IMG/VR virus record: IMGVR_UViG_3300025108_000221
Span: 1 to 32,591 of that record
Length of the DNA stretch: 32,591 nt
DNA from: a virus
Strand: one strand, 5' to 3'
The translations under genes and the position numbers were made by a program. Under the pieces are notes generated by a model that searched no databases, was not told where the DNA came from, and saw only the letters and a list, made by a program, of their open reading frames with translations. Position 1 is the stretch's first letter. Each line of letters begins with the position of its first letter. Shown here piece after piece: positions 21,716 through 28,202 of the stretch.

Positions 21716-21886
21716 TCACCAAACGTCAGGGGCATTGAGATCTTCAATGTATGGAGTTACTTTTTCACCACCTTGAATGTCTAGACACTTTTCCCAGTTG
21801 ATATTGTGTGGATTGAAATCATCCATCACATCCAACTCTAGCGTCACACGATATTTAGTTTTTTGCGGAACGAAAGCGAAAGGCAT
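21716..21886 (-). CDS. hypothetical 56 aa protein
   Basis: The ORF reads MPFAFVPQKTKYRVTLELDV, then MDDFNPHNINWEKCLDIQGG, and ends NAPDVW. A good AGGAG lies about eight bases before the ATG. The segment TKYRVTLELDVMDDFNP is compact and strand-like. It belongs to the minus-strand run with the 77 aa membrane gene upstream. Confidence 0.75.
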   Translation of the reverse strand: MPFAFVPQKTKYRVTLELDVMDDFNPHNINWEKCLDIQGGEKVTPYIEDLNAPDVW

Positions 21887-21936
21887 TGGTGAACTCCTGA
21901 ACTACTTTAATATAGTAAGATATTTCCATACAGAAG

Positions 21937-22170
21937 TCAATAGAACCATACCACTTTATTGGGTGGCACAGTGTTCTTATTTATGCTTATTGCGCTACAT
22001 TTTGTGCTTTTACTGTCAAACCAAAGATTTTTAACATTACCAGCAATAATAAAGAAGTTAGTTATAATCAATTGAATCATAATAAAAGTGCGGATAATGG
22101 CAATCTTATCCGCTTCTTTTACATCTCTACCATCTTTTTGACCAAGTGCCTTCGCCCATATTCTCCACAT
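21937..22170 (-). CDS. small membrane protein, 77 aa
   Basis: The N-terminus MWRIWAKALGQKDGRDVKEA is amphipathic, followed by one hydrophobic segment at about residues 25-45 (IRTFIMIQLIITNFFIIAGN). The first 50 residues look like a family I associate with marine T4-like phages. The last 25 residues (STKCSAISINKNTVPPNKVV) are polar and unlike that core, so the 3' end may be a diverged extension. An inner-membrane location is expected. Confidence 0.75.
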   Translation of the reverse strand: MWRIWAKALGQKDGRDVKEADKIAIIRTFIMIQLIITNFFIIAGNVKNLWFDSKSTKCSAISINKNTVPPNKVVWFY

Positions 22171-22177
22171 GGATATT

Positions 22178-22843
22178 TTAGTCTTTAATATATCCGAAGT
22201 CTACCAAATATTTTCTAGTAAGGGCAGTGGGTTCATAAACTTCCCACATTTTACCACCAGCACATGCTGCTAGAGCATTCATTGTCATGTTCTCAGTTCT
22301 ACCTGCCCACCCTGCTTCTGCTTCCCAAGGTACAGCAGACTTAGGATAAGTACGCTCTGCCATTACACGCCAGATCATAGGAACTTCATCCTCTGGTTTA
22401 ATAATAGCAATCAAACTATTATCAATTGTACCTGCCATACAATCTTGTGCTGCGTGCCATCCTTCGTGACGCATTACCATCATGAGAACATTAGGTTGTC
22501 CCATGTAATCCTTATTCAGGAAGAAGTTATTAGATACAGTGTGATATACACCACGATGTCCTGCTGGAAAATACTTACTGTCAGCAAGGAATACATTCAC
22601 GCCAACTTGATTGAGTGAATGAATCATATTATGAAACTCACCAGTAACACCGGTAAATTCTTCTGTATTAGGATACTGAGATGAAATATCAAGCATAGAA
22701 TATACTTTTTCTACACCATCAGTGCATTCACCTAATAACATACAACCCATAGAATCCATGGAGTTGTATCCTTTAGTTATTTTATTGTCAGCAGCAAAAA
22801 CTGGAGTTGCTGCAAATAACAGCGCAAGTAATAAATGTTTCAT
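22178..22843 (-). CDS. secreted HExxH metallopeptidase-like protein, 221 aa
   Basis: A Sec signal peptide is clear (MKHLLLALLFAATPVFA, cleavage after VFA), then a mature domain with the zinc motif HEGWH (126-130) in MMVMRHEGWHAAQDC, and a later Glu-rich segment WEAEAGW (near 173) that may supply the third ligand. Several Cys residues suggest disulfides outside the cytoplasm. A periplasmic or exported peptidase is likely, perhaps acting on host envelope proteins or in lysis. The start overlaps the previous stop (TAATG). Substrate unknown. Confidence 0.78.
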   Translation of the reverse strand: MKHLLLALLFAATPVFAADNKITKGYNSMDSMGCMLLGECTDGVEKVYSMLDISSQYPNTEEFTGVTGEFHNMIHSLNQVGVNVFLADSKYFPAGHRGVYHTVSNNFFLNKDYMGQPNVLMMVMRHEGWHAAQDCMAGTIDNSLIAIIKPEDEVPMIWRVMAERTYPKSAVPWEAEAGWAGRTENMTMNALAACAGGKMWEVYEPTALTRKYLVDFGYIKD

Positions 22844-23151
22844 TAGTCGTCATAAATTGTTTTTCTTGAACGTATATATTCAATTTGATTCCAATAGCAC
22901 TTATGGCACAATACAAGAGTATGCTCATTACAGTGTAAAATATTTCTTGAATACTCACAATGTGGTTTCTGTTTTACACCAACCTCAATGGTAAAATATT
23001 CCTCATCTACAAAATATACCCACCCCTGATCAACTGATCCTGTTGATCGTGTCCAAATAACATAATCATTAATCTTTGGAATATATTCAGTCTGACTCTG
23101 GGACTCCAATGAGTTTGAGGACTTCTTGTTGCTTGAAATAGAGTTTGACAT
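22843..23151 (-). CDS. hypothetical 102 aa protein with Cys/His-rich C-terminus
   Basis: The first 18 residues are Ser/Asn-rich and disordered. They are followed by NDYVIWTRSTGSVDQGWVYF and VGVKQKPHCEYSRN, then HTLVLCHKCYWNQIEYIRSRK. The DYVxW ... GWVYF pattern suggests a small beta barrel, and CHKC with a nearby His could bind zinc. The ATG is inside the previous gene (65-base overlap) because no later in-frame ATG exists before the conserved core. Confidence 0.75.
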   Translation of the reverse strand: MSNSISSNKKSSNSLESQSQTEYIPKINDYVIWTRSTGSVDQGWVYFVDEEYFTIEVGVKQKPHCEYSRNILHCNEHTLVLCHKCYWNQIEYIRSRKTIYDD

Positions 23152-23278
23152 AACAACGGAGTGCTTCTTTTAGGACTTCAATATCATCACAATTATCAAT
23201 GTCTCTCGACATTCTTTCATATGCGAATAGTTTTGATGGAGTATCAATCGTTATTCGAGATGGGTCTAGTTCTTTCAT
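23087..23278 (-). CDS. helical hypothetical protein, 63 aa
   Basis: The ORF reads MKELDPSRITIDTPSKLFAY, then ERMSRDIDNCDDIEVLKEAL and a C-terminal helix (CYVKLYFKQQEVLKLIG). The SKLFAYERMSRDID segment looks strongly constrained and recalls small cyanophage proteins. ATGA overlap with the 91 aa gene upstream supports it. Function unknown. Confidence 0.78.
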   Translation of the reverse strand: MKELDPSRITIDTPSKLFAYERMSRDIDNCDDIEVLKEALRCYVKLYFKQQEVLKLIGVPESD

Positions 23279-23550
23279 AGAAATGCTCTTTCTAATGGAG
23301 TTAAGTTCAACTGCATTGCAGAGTAAGGTGTGGTATCATCAATATTTACCACATCACCACGTCTTTTGAAATTGATAGGAGCATGATATTTTTTTGTCCG
23401 ACGATTATAGAATCCCCATACACTAGACGGATACCTTCCTTCAGTATATGCAAATGAACCTAGATTACGAATCCATATTCGGACAGTTGTTTTAGTAAAG
23501 TCTTCTGTCCAGTATTCATAACCCTTTGGTGCTTTGTGAGGGAATTCCAT
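23275..23550 (-). CDS. hypothetical 91 aa protein
   Basis: The protein starts MEFPHKAPKGYEYWTEDFTK and has a beta-rich middle (TTVRIWIRNLGSFAY), then SSVWGFYNRRTKKYHAPINF and NLTPLERAFL at the end. It is basic and aromatic. It overlaps the next gene by ATGA. No family recognised. Confidence 0.78.
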   Translation of the reverse strand: MEFPHKAPKGYEYWTEDFTKTTVRIWIRNLGSFAYTEGRYPSSVWGFYNRRTKKYHAPINFKRRGDVVNIDDTTPYSAMQLNLTPLERAFL

Positions 23551-23552
23551 GA

Positions 23553-23705
23553 TTAAAGAGGTCGGATTTGTGTGTTTTTTGCTCCTTGTGATAGAACTAA
23601 CTGTTCATACCACATAGCATCCTCAAGATTATAAAAGATCGCTTCCTGTTGAGAGAAATGGGATGTTTTTTTCTTCGATTGTTGGAACTTGAGTAGGTAC
23701 TTCAC
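23553..23705 (-). CDS. possible 50 aa gene with GTG or unusual start
   Basis: The frame ends FYNLEDAMWYEQLVLSQG and AKNTQIRPL, which looks like a real small protein, and it fills the gap before the 91 aa gene. The only usual-type start is GTG at 23705, which overlaps the 78 aa gene by 77 bases and adds an unlikely basic stretch (KFQQSKKKTSHFSQQ). A start closer to 23640, or a damaged start, is possible. Confidence 0.42.
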   Translation of the reverse strand: MKYLLKFQQSKKKTSHFSQQEAIFYNLEDAMWYEQLVLSQGAKNTQIRPL

Positions 23706-23865
23706 CAGTTTTCTTATAATGATATAGTGTATCGAGCATGAGTTCTCTCCAACCCATCAATTCTTTTTCACAGAACTGATTGTAAGCACACCCACGAAGT
23801 TTACTATCAGGTTTGAGAATACTCTCAATCATAAGATCAAGTGCTCTGGATTGATATTCATTCAT
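23629..23865 (-). CDS. hypothetical 78 aa protein
   Basis: The ORF begins MNEYQSRALDLMIESILKPD, then LRGCAYNQFCEKELMGWREL and MLDTLYHYKKTGEVP. The sequence is mainly helical with two Cys. Its ATG overlaps the stop of the 67 aa gene by ATGA. No known domain. Confidence 0.75.
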   Translation of the reverse strand: MNEYQSRALDLMIESILKPDSKLRGCAYNQFCEKELMGWRELMLDTLYHYKKTGEVPTQVPTIEEKNIPFLSTGSDLL

Positions 23866-24065
23866 AGGTCAAACACTTTACACATTGGAGAACCTGGATG
23901 ATCATCACAGAACTTGTCTAGTTCTTTATCTTGATGTCTATTATGCCAGTCAGCAATCTTGCCATCATGCTCTGAATCCCACTCATCTTCTGAGTGAGTC
24001 TCATTGCAGTGAAGATCGACTTTGAAATCAGAATACTTATCGTTTGGGTCTTTTTCGACAGTCAT
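23862..24065 (-). CDS. Asp/His-rich hypothetical protein, 67 aa
   Basis: The ORF reads MTVEKDPNDKYSDFKVDLHC, then NETHSEDEWDSEHDGKIADW and HNRHQDKELDKFCDDHPGSP. Eight or so His and many Asp/Glu residues suggest metal binding or simple acidity. It is coupled to the 78 aa gene by ATGA. Function unknown. Confidence 0.75.
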   Translation of the reverse strand: MTVEKDPNDKYSDFKVDLHCNETHSEDEWDSEHDGKIADWHNRHQDKELDKFCDDHPGSPMCKVFDL

Positions 24066-24070
24066 TTTGT

Positions 24071-24304
24071 TTAAGTAATGAAGTTCGTGACTAATCTAGA
24101 CTCAGTAGAGTCTAGTAAAGCATATTTAGATGCTCTTGTAATATTCTCTCTTAGTTTACCATAGCATCCAATGTTTAGATCATCGTCTTCACAAACAATA
24201 ATATCAAAACATTGCTCATCACTTTCAGCAATGACATTCCATAGACCTCCATATTCTGATTGAGGAAATGGAACAAAATGTTCTACACTGTAATAGTACT
24301 TCAT
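24071..24304 (-). CDS. hypothetical 77 aa protein
   Basis: The ORF reads MKYYYSVEHFVPFPQSEYGG, then LWNVIAESDEQCFDIIVCED and LLDSTESRLVTNFIT. The strand-helix-strand-helix order (VIAESDEQCFDIIV) resembles small phage alpha/beta proteins. The start shares a base with the previous stop (TAATG). Confidence 0.78.
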   Translation of the reverse strand: MKYYYSVEHFVPFPQSEYGGLWNVIAESDEQCFDIIVCEDDDLNIGCYGKLRENITRASKYALLDSTESRLVTNFIT

Positions 24305-24495
24305 TACTCCTTCTTGGTTTGTGTTTCCATTTTAGCAGTTGTGACTAAATTAGTCAACTGCCTATCCAACTCATATTTGATTGGAGACAAATGATTGTAG
24401 AGATAGTTCTTATATGGATTACCATCCAGCAAAGTGACTAAATTGTCCACCTGCATAATGGCAATGGTCAAAACTTCTTCGTCAGTCATACTCAT
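24304..24495 (-). CDS. helical hypothetical protein, 63 aa
   Basis: The ORF MSMTDEEVLTIAIMQVDNLV continues TLLDGNPYKNYLYNHLSPIK and YELDRQLTNLV. It forms helical hairpin-like blocks with a coiled-coil tendency. TAATG overlaps at both ends put it in the middle of a tightly coupled chain. Confidence 0.75.
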   Translation of the reverse strand: MSMTDEEVLTIAIMQVDNLVTLLDGNPYKNYLYNHLSPIKYELDRQLTNLVTTAKMETQTKKE

Positions 24496-24620
24496 TAAAC
24501 AAACTCTTCAAGGTAGTAATCAAGATTAACTCCAAGTTCTTTTGCTTTTTCTTCACATTCTTTGAGGAAGTCATCAAAATCACATGGTTCGATTTCTTCA
24601 AGTTTTCGGTTGATACTCAT
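24495..24620 (-). CDS. hypothetical 41 aa acidic peptide
   Basis: The ORF reads MSINRKLEEIEPCDFDDFLK, then ECEEKAKELGVNLDYYLEEF. It is acidic and helical. The stop and the next start overlap (TAATG), which supports translation. No family known. Confidence 0.68.
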   Translation of the reverse strand: MSINRKLEEIEPCDFDDFLKECEEKAKELGVNLDYYLEEFV

Positions 24621-24759
24621 TTTTCAGTTTGTTTACAAGGTCAGCAGCAAAAGTTTCAAGTTTATCAGGATGTACGGCACGAATGTCTACATCCTGAACT
24701 GCTTTGCGGATAGAAATAACCTCTTCCTCTTTGATTGGTTGGTTTGTAGGAAGAGTCAT
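24598..24759 (-). CDS. hypothetical 53 aa protein
   Basis: The ORF reads MTLPTNQPIKEEEVISIRKA, then VQDVDIRAVHPDKLETFAAD and LVNKLKNEYQPKT. It is helical. It overlaps the 41 aa gene by 23 bases and follows the 116 aa gene after five bases. Confidence 0.7.
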   Translation of the reverse strand: MTLPTNQPIKEEEVISIRKAVQDVDIRAVHPDKLETFAADLVNKLKNEYQPKT

Positions 24760-24764
24760 AGGAT

Positions 24765-25115
24765 TTAAGAGAGATCGAGGTCGATACCATCATACAATGA
24801 TTTTGTGGTGGTTTCATCATATTTAAGCATTGCTTCAGACGGTACTTCATATTCTGAAACACGGTAAGGATTATCAATTTTGTAGACCTCTCCTACTGTA
24901 TTGTTCCAAGCACGTTGAGATGCCTTTTGGTACTGAGCACAATAGACAGGCATAAAAGCATTAAGTGCATGACTAATGTTGACAATCGCCATTTCATCTT
25001 GTGTATCAACTGCTTCAACCAAATCCTCAATCATAGATTCAATTGTTGTGATACGGTTGAATGATTCCTCCAAACTGTTCATCACTTCCCAGGTCTTGTT
25101 GTATGAAATGGTCAT
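24765..25115 (-). CDS. helical hypothetical protein, 116 aa
   Basis: The ORF reads MTISYNKTWEVMNSLEESFN, then RITTIESMIEDLVEAVDTQD and AIVNISHALNAFMPVYCAQY. These form amphipathic helices, followed by a polar C-terminal region ending YDGIDLDLS. No catalytic motif seen. It overlaps the 64 aa gene by ATGA. Confidence 0.78.
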   Translation of the reverse strand: MTISYNKTWEVMNSLEESFNRITTIESMIEDLVEAVDTQDEMAIVNISHALNAFMPVYCAQYQKASQRAWNNTVGEVYKIDNPYRVSEYEVPSEAMLKYDETTTKSLYDGIDLDLS

Positions 25116-25306
25116 TTGATAATCTCCCAGTTTTGATCATTTTCTTTAGACATCCAGAAGAAGTACCTTCCAGAGATTGAAGCAAGGAACATCTTCTCCT
25201 GATCTTCTTGTTCTACTCTACACGAATGTAGATCATCCATCAGATTAGCAAAACGATTCTTTGCTTTGGATGTTTTGGGTTTTACAGTGACGAATTTGGT
25301 CTTCAT
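25112..25306 (-). CDS. basic hypothetical protein, 64 aa
   Basis: The N-terminus MKTKFVTVKPKTSKAKNRFA is strongly basic, then NLMDDLHSCRVEQEDQEKMF and LASISGRYFFWMSKENDQNW. It may bind nucleic acid through the N-terminus. The MKT opening is not followed by the QEF motif of capsid-targeting sequences. Confidence 0.75.
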   Translation of the reverse strand: MKTKFVTVKPKTSKAKNRFANLMDDLHSCRVEQEDQEKMFLASISGRYFFWMSKENDQNWEIIK

Positions 25307-25352
25307 TGATTTAGTAATCTAGAACTTGATCTTCAAAGGCGACAAACCTAGT

Positions 25353-25688
25353 CTATTGGTGATTGACTAATTTGTCAAGGTTCTGGTCTTCACTCATATA
25401 GGCACACATCTCACACTGAGGCATACCGTTGAGATGTTGATACACATGATACAACTCATGTAACAGGGTTTTAGTGTACTCATCACCAGTGAGACCCTGA
25501 TGAATTTGAATAGTAAACTCACCTCCTCCTGTCTTAAGACACCATCCAGTTACACCCTCTTTTGAGAGGTCTTTATGCTCAACTGTAAGGTCTAATCCGT
25601 GGTCAGACAGGTATTCCATAAGAAACCATTCTAAAACACCAGCACAGGCGCTTATAGAGGTCTCAGGGATGATTTCAATACAATGCAT
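25353..25688 (-). CDS. HExxH metallopeptidase-like protein, 111 aa
   Basis: The zinc motif HELYH (77-81) lies in KTLLHELYHVYQHLNG, after a beta section (GGGEFTIQIHQG), the usual order in small zincins of the SprT/ImmA-like kind. A CEMC pair (92-95) follows and could bind a second metal. The ATG at 25688 is preferred over the TTG at 25697. The first residues are not a clear signal peptide, so a cytoplasmic role such as removing a host regulator is possible. It overlaps a 32 aa membrane peptide upstream. Confidence 0.75.
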   Translation of the reverse strand: MHCIEIIPETSISACAGVLEWFLMEYLSDHGLDLTVEHKDLSKEGVTGWCLKTGGGEFTIQIHQGLTGDEYTKTLLHELYHVYQHLNGMPQCEMCAYMSEDQNLDKLVNHQ

Positions 25689-25773
25689 TAATAGCAAGCG
25701 AAGTTACACGGGTTCCCCACTGCATCATCCATATAAAAGATGCAATAAAGACGAGTTTGTGTGTGGTGGTCAT
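25675..25773 (-). CDS. possible 32 aa membrane peptide
   Basis: The ORF reads MTTTHKLVFIASFIWMMQWG and ends TRVTSLAINALY. Residues 6-20 are hydrophobic. It overlaps the metallopeptidase start by 14 bases and lies just downstream of a hairpin and a TATAGT-type -10. The short length keeps confidence low. Confidence 0.42.
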   Translation of the reverse strand: MTTTHKLVFIASFIWMMQWGTRVTSLAINALY

Positions 25774-25802
25774 GCCCCCTGTGTCTTGTATGTACCTACT
25801 AT

Positions 25803-25830
25803 AAGACCCCACAGTTGCCTGCAGGGTCTT
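25803..25830 (-). terminator. hairpin between the fibre region and the small-gene region
   Basis: A seven-base stem (AAGACCC with GGGTCTT) and an inner CAG/CTG pairing lie 24 bases past the glycine-rich gene stop. There is no U tract in either direction. Position suggests termination of the late fibre transcript. A TATAGT (25798-25803 on the forward coordinates) follows and may be a weak -10 for the downstream unit. Confidence 0.5.
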
Positions 25831-25853
25831 GAGTGGACAGTTCTTAAAGTGTC

Positions 25854-27038
25854 TTATCCAACTAGTAAAATCCTAATAATAACACAACCACCGCCACCAG
25901 AACCTCCTTCACTTGTGCTCCATCTTCCTCCGCCGCCGCCGCCACCTCGTCCAGGGCATCCATTCACACCACTACCTGTATGACTTCCATATCCATATTC
26001 ATATGTAGAAGCTGGTCCAGTATTATTTCCTAAACCACCCCTATTTTTTCCATTACTATCAGCACCACTGGTTGCGGGTCCTCCGTTAGAACCTGCTCCA
26101 CCACCACCAGCAAAATAAGCCCATTCTGGACTTGCTGTTGGAACTCCACCTAGTGCTGCAATAACAGGAGCTGGAAACCCTGGATCCATAAATGAAGCAG
26201 GAAGACTTTTTCCATCACCACCCCAACCCCAAGATTCTAGTCCAGGTCCAAGAGGATCAGACCTATTGCTTCCACCAACGCCGCCAGCACCACCACCACC
26301 AGCACGACTATACTTATTAGGTGAGTCATAACCTACTGTTGTTCCTCCGTCAAATCCAAAACCATAAGTTCTTGAATTGGCTGGAAGTGGTGCATAAGTA
26401 GTTTGCAAAGAAGCGCCACCTATTCCGCCTGGACTCGCACCAGAACCTCCTCCACCACCACCAGAACCACCTCTATTACCATGGGCTACACCAAAGGGTG
26501 ATGGAGTTGTAACTGCTGTGGGAGCAGGATAGGTGATATGGGGACTAGAATCCTCGGGATTGACAGTAGTAGAGTATCTACCTGCGCCACCACCACCCAT
26601 AGCAGTATAAAGAGATCCTATAGTAGTATCAGCTCCATTATTACCAGGAGCTCCAGTAGCTGGTGAACCAGGGATTTTAGAACCACCTCCCCCTACAGTG
26701 ATGATGGTAGTACCGGTAAAAATTCCACCGTCAGCAGATTCATGATATACTAGTCCACCACCACCACCACCGGCACCCATGGAGGGAGATCCAGCACCAC
26801 CACCGCCAACAGCTAAAACATCAACAGTGACTCCCTGAATATTTGTACCAACAAAATTATCTGTTCCGCTTGCAAAAACATGATATTTATAGTCACCAAT
26901 AGTAAATACAGTACCTCCAGAACTTGAAAATAATTCTTTTGCTCCGCCACCTACACCCATGTCTTCTCTATAATACCTCAACAAGTGTCCATCTGCACTC
27001 GTTGTTGTTGGATGACTACCAGTAGATCTTACTCCCAT
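25854..27038 (-). CDS. glycine-rich tail-fibre/adhesin-like protein, 394 aa
   Basis: After an N-terminal segment (MGVRSTGSHPTTTSADGHLL) comes a beta unit (YKYHVFASGTDNF, then VTVDVLAVGGGGAG), then some 280 residues dense in Gly blocks (GAGGGGGGLVY, RAGGGGAGGVGG, GGRGGGGGGG-type runs). The end is GGGGCVIIRILLVG. Repeated Gly tracts separated by short loops resemble the polyglycine-helix adhesins of T-even phages (gp38-like), which set host range. It is paralogous to 30598-31563. It would be expressed from the late promoter at 27469 with the 133 aa gene. Confidence 0.8.
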   Translation of the reverse strand: MGVRSTGSHPTTTSADGHLLRYYREDMGVGGGAKELFSSSGGTVFTIGDYKYHVFASGTDNFVGTNIQGVTVDVLAVGGGGAGSPSMGAGGGGGGLVYHESADGGIFTGTTIITVGGGGSKIPGSPATGAPGNNGADTTIGSLYTAMGGGGAGRYSTTVNPEDSSPHITYPAPTAVTTPSPFGVAHGNRGGSGGGGGGSGASPGGIGGASLQTTYAPLPANSRTYGFGFDGGTTVGYDSPNKYSRAGGGGAGGVGGSNRSDPLGPGLESWGWGGDGKSLPASFMDPGFPAPVIAALGGVPTASPEWAYFAGGGGAGSNGGPATSGADSNGKNRGGLGNNTGPASTYEYGYGSHTGSGVNGCPGRGGGGGGGRWSTSEGGSGGGGCVIIRILLVG

Positions 27039-27049
27039 TGTTAATTACC

Positions 27050-27451
27050 TCAGATATCCGTATCACCAAGGATTTGATAGTTGATAGCACTACCAATACC
27101 TAATCCTCCACTTGCTGGTGCTGTAACTTCTACAACAATCTTTTCTTGATTTACCAGAACCAATGGGTAGTTCATCTCATAGAAGAATGTTTCATTAGTA
27201 AGTAAATCAACTTTTACTAATCTATATGCAGTCTTTCCTACCCCAGTTACTGCCTCAGAAGCAGGATACACATAAAGTGATGAAGTCGCTTTTCCTGCTC
27301 CAGTATTATGCATTACCACACCTCTCAGGTATGTGGTTGATGCAATACCAACTCCACCAGCAGTTTGCGTGGTTCCAACAGTCAAAATACCAACAGTTGC
27401 AATTCCTGTAATTGACTGAATTCCTAATAGTTTAGTTCTTTTGAGTCCCAT
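27050..27451 (-). CDS. small virion structural protein, 133 aa (related to 31565-31903)
   Basis: The sequence is beta-rich and hydrophobic without charge clusters: ITGIATVGILTVGTTQTAGG, a middle TTYLRGVVMHNTG, then YPLVLVNQEKIVVEV and INYQILGD at the end. The 112 aa protein at 31565 shares the order TVGIITV, VYIRSI, YPIVLD, DKLSV and ILITGD. It is likely a fibre-associated or adhesin-associated module. A late box lies 18 bases upstream. Confidence 0.75.
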   Translation of the reverse strand: MGLKRTKLLGIQSITGIATVGILTVGTTQTAGGVGIASTTYLRGVVMHNTGAGKATSSLYVYPASEAVTGVGKTAYRLVKVDLLTNETFFYEMNYPLVLVNQEKIVVEVTAPASGGLGIGSAINYQILGDTDI

Positions 27452-27468
27452 TGGTATATCTTTTTAGT

Positions 27469-27476
27469 TATTTAGT
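27469..27476 (-). promoter_or_regulatory. putative late promoter, upstream of the 133 aa gene
   Basis: ACTAAATA followed by ACTAAAAAG on the minus strand, 18 bases before ATG. The TAA in the box is the stop of the upstream 235 aa gene. Confidence 0.62.
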
Positions 27477-28179
27477 TGAACAATGCGGCATCTAATTCAG
27501 TAAATCCTGCCGGAATATTAATATTAGTGAGTGTGGATCCATCACCATGAAATGCAGTTGCTGTAATAGACGAACCAGCACTGATGCTACCAGTAGCACT
27601 GATGCTACCAGTAGCAGTTATACTACCAGATACATTTTGATCAAACAATGTTGCTGTGATGATACCACTTACAACAATACCTTTAGGGAAGTTCGGAGCA
27701 CCATTTCCTGACTTATCAGAGAAGTTATCTGCTCTTATTCTACCACCACCACCTGCTAATACTCCAGGAACCTGAGCATCTGTTGAAAGTCCAAGAATAT
27801 CAGGGACGAAATCATCACCATCATCAATAATGAAATCAGCACCTGTTTCTACAACTACTTCTTGATATTGTGTGTATCCTACCTTGGCATTTTCAGGAAC
27901 GGTAACAGTAATAGTATTGGGGATGCTTATTACTTCATCAGTAAAATATATTACATCACCAGGGGCAGTTTCACTTATAGCAGTGCCTAACCCAGCACTT
28001 GCTACGCCATCAAGATTAGACCCATCACCATAAAATGCTGTTGCGCTAACGATACCTGCTACATCAAGTGTGGATGTTGGTAGAGTTGAAGCAATGCCGA
28101 CCCTATCATTTGTATTATCAACCGTTAAAGCATCAGATGATGCAATATTGGATAAAAGTGCTGCGTTAGATAAAGCCAT
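27472..28179 (-). CDS. tail-fibre-like protein with DVAGIVSATAF-type repeats, 235 aa
   Basis: The N-terminus MALSNAALLSNIASSDALTV is followed by NDRVGIASTLPTSTLDVAGI and SATAFYGDGSNLDGV, a pattern common in marine phage fibre proteins. Later come RIRADNFSDKSGNGAPNFPK and SGIITATLF, and a repeat (SITATGSISATGSISAGSS). The RxRADxF block opens the proteins at 29837 and 31926 as well, so this protein carries an internal copy of that module. It ends ELDAALFN, and its TAA is part of the late box. Confidence 0.78.
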   Translation of the reverse strand: MALSNAALLSNIASSDALTVDNTNDRVGIASTLPTSTLDVAGIVSATAFYGDGSNLDGVASAGLGTAISETAPGDVIYFTDEVISIPNTITVTVPENAKVGYTQYQEVVVETGADFIIDDGDDFVPDILGLSTDAQVPGVLAGGGGRIRADNFSDKSGNGAPNFPKGIVVSGIITATLFDQNVSGSITATGSISATGSISAGSSITATAFHGDGSTLTNINIPAGFTELDAALFN

Positions 28180-28194
28180 TATTATCTTTTTAGT

Positions 28195-28202
28195 TATTTA
28201 GT
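28195..28202 (-). promoter_or_regulatory. putative late promoter, upstream of the 235 aa fibre gene
   Basis: ACTAAATA plus the ACTAAAAAG extension, 16 bases before ATG; the TAA is the stop codon of the carbamoyltransferase gene. Confidence 0.65.

Noticed and set aside
25669-25983. 104-codon plus-strand frame with a polyproline end
   Set aside because: The proline run is the complement of Gly codons in the glycine-rich gene, so it is an antisense artefact.
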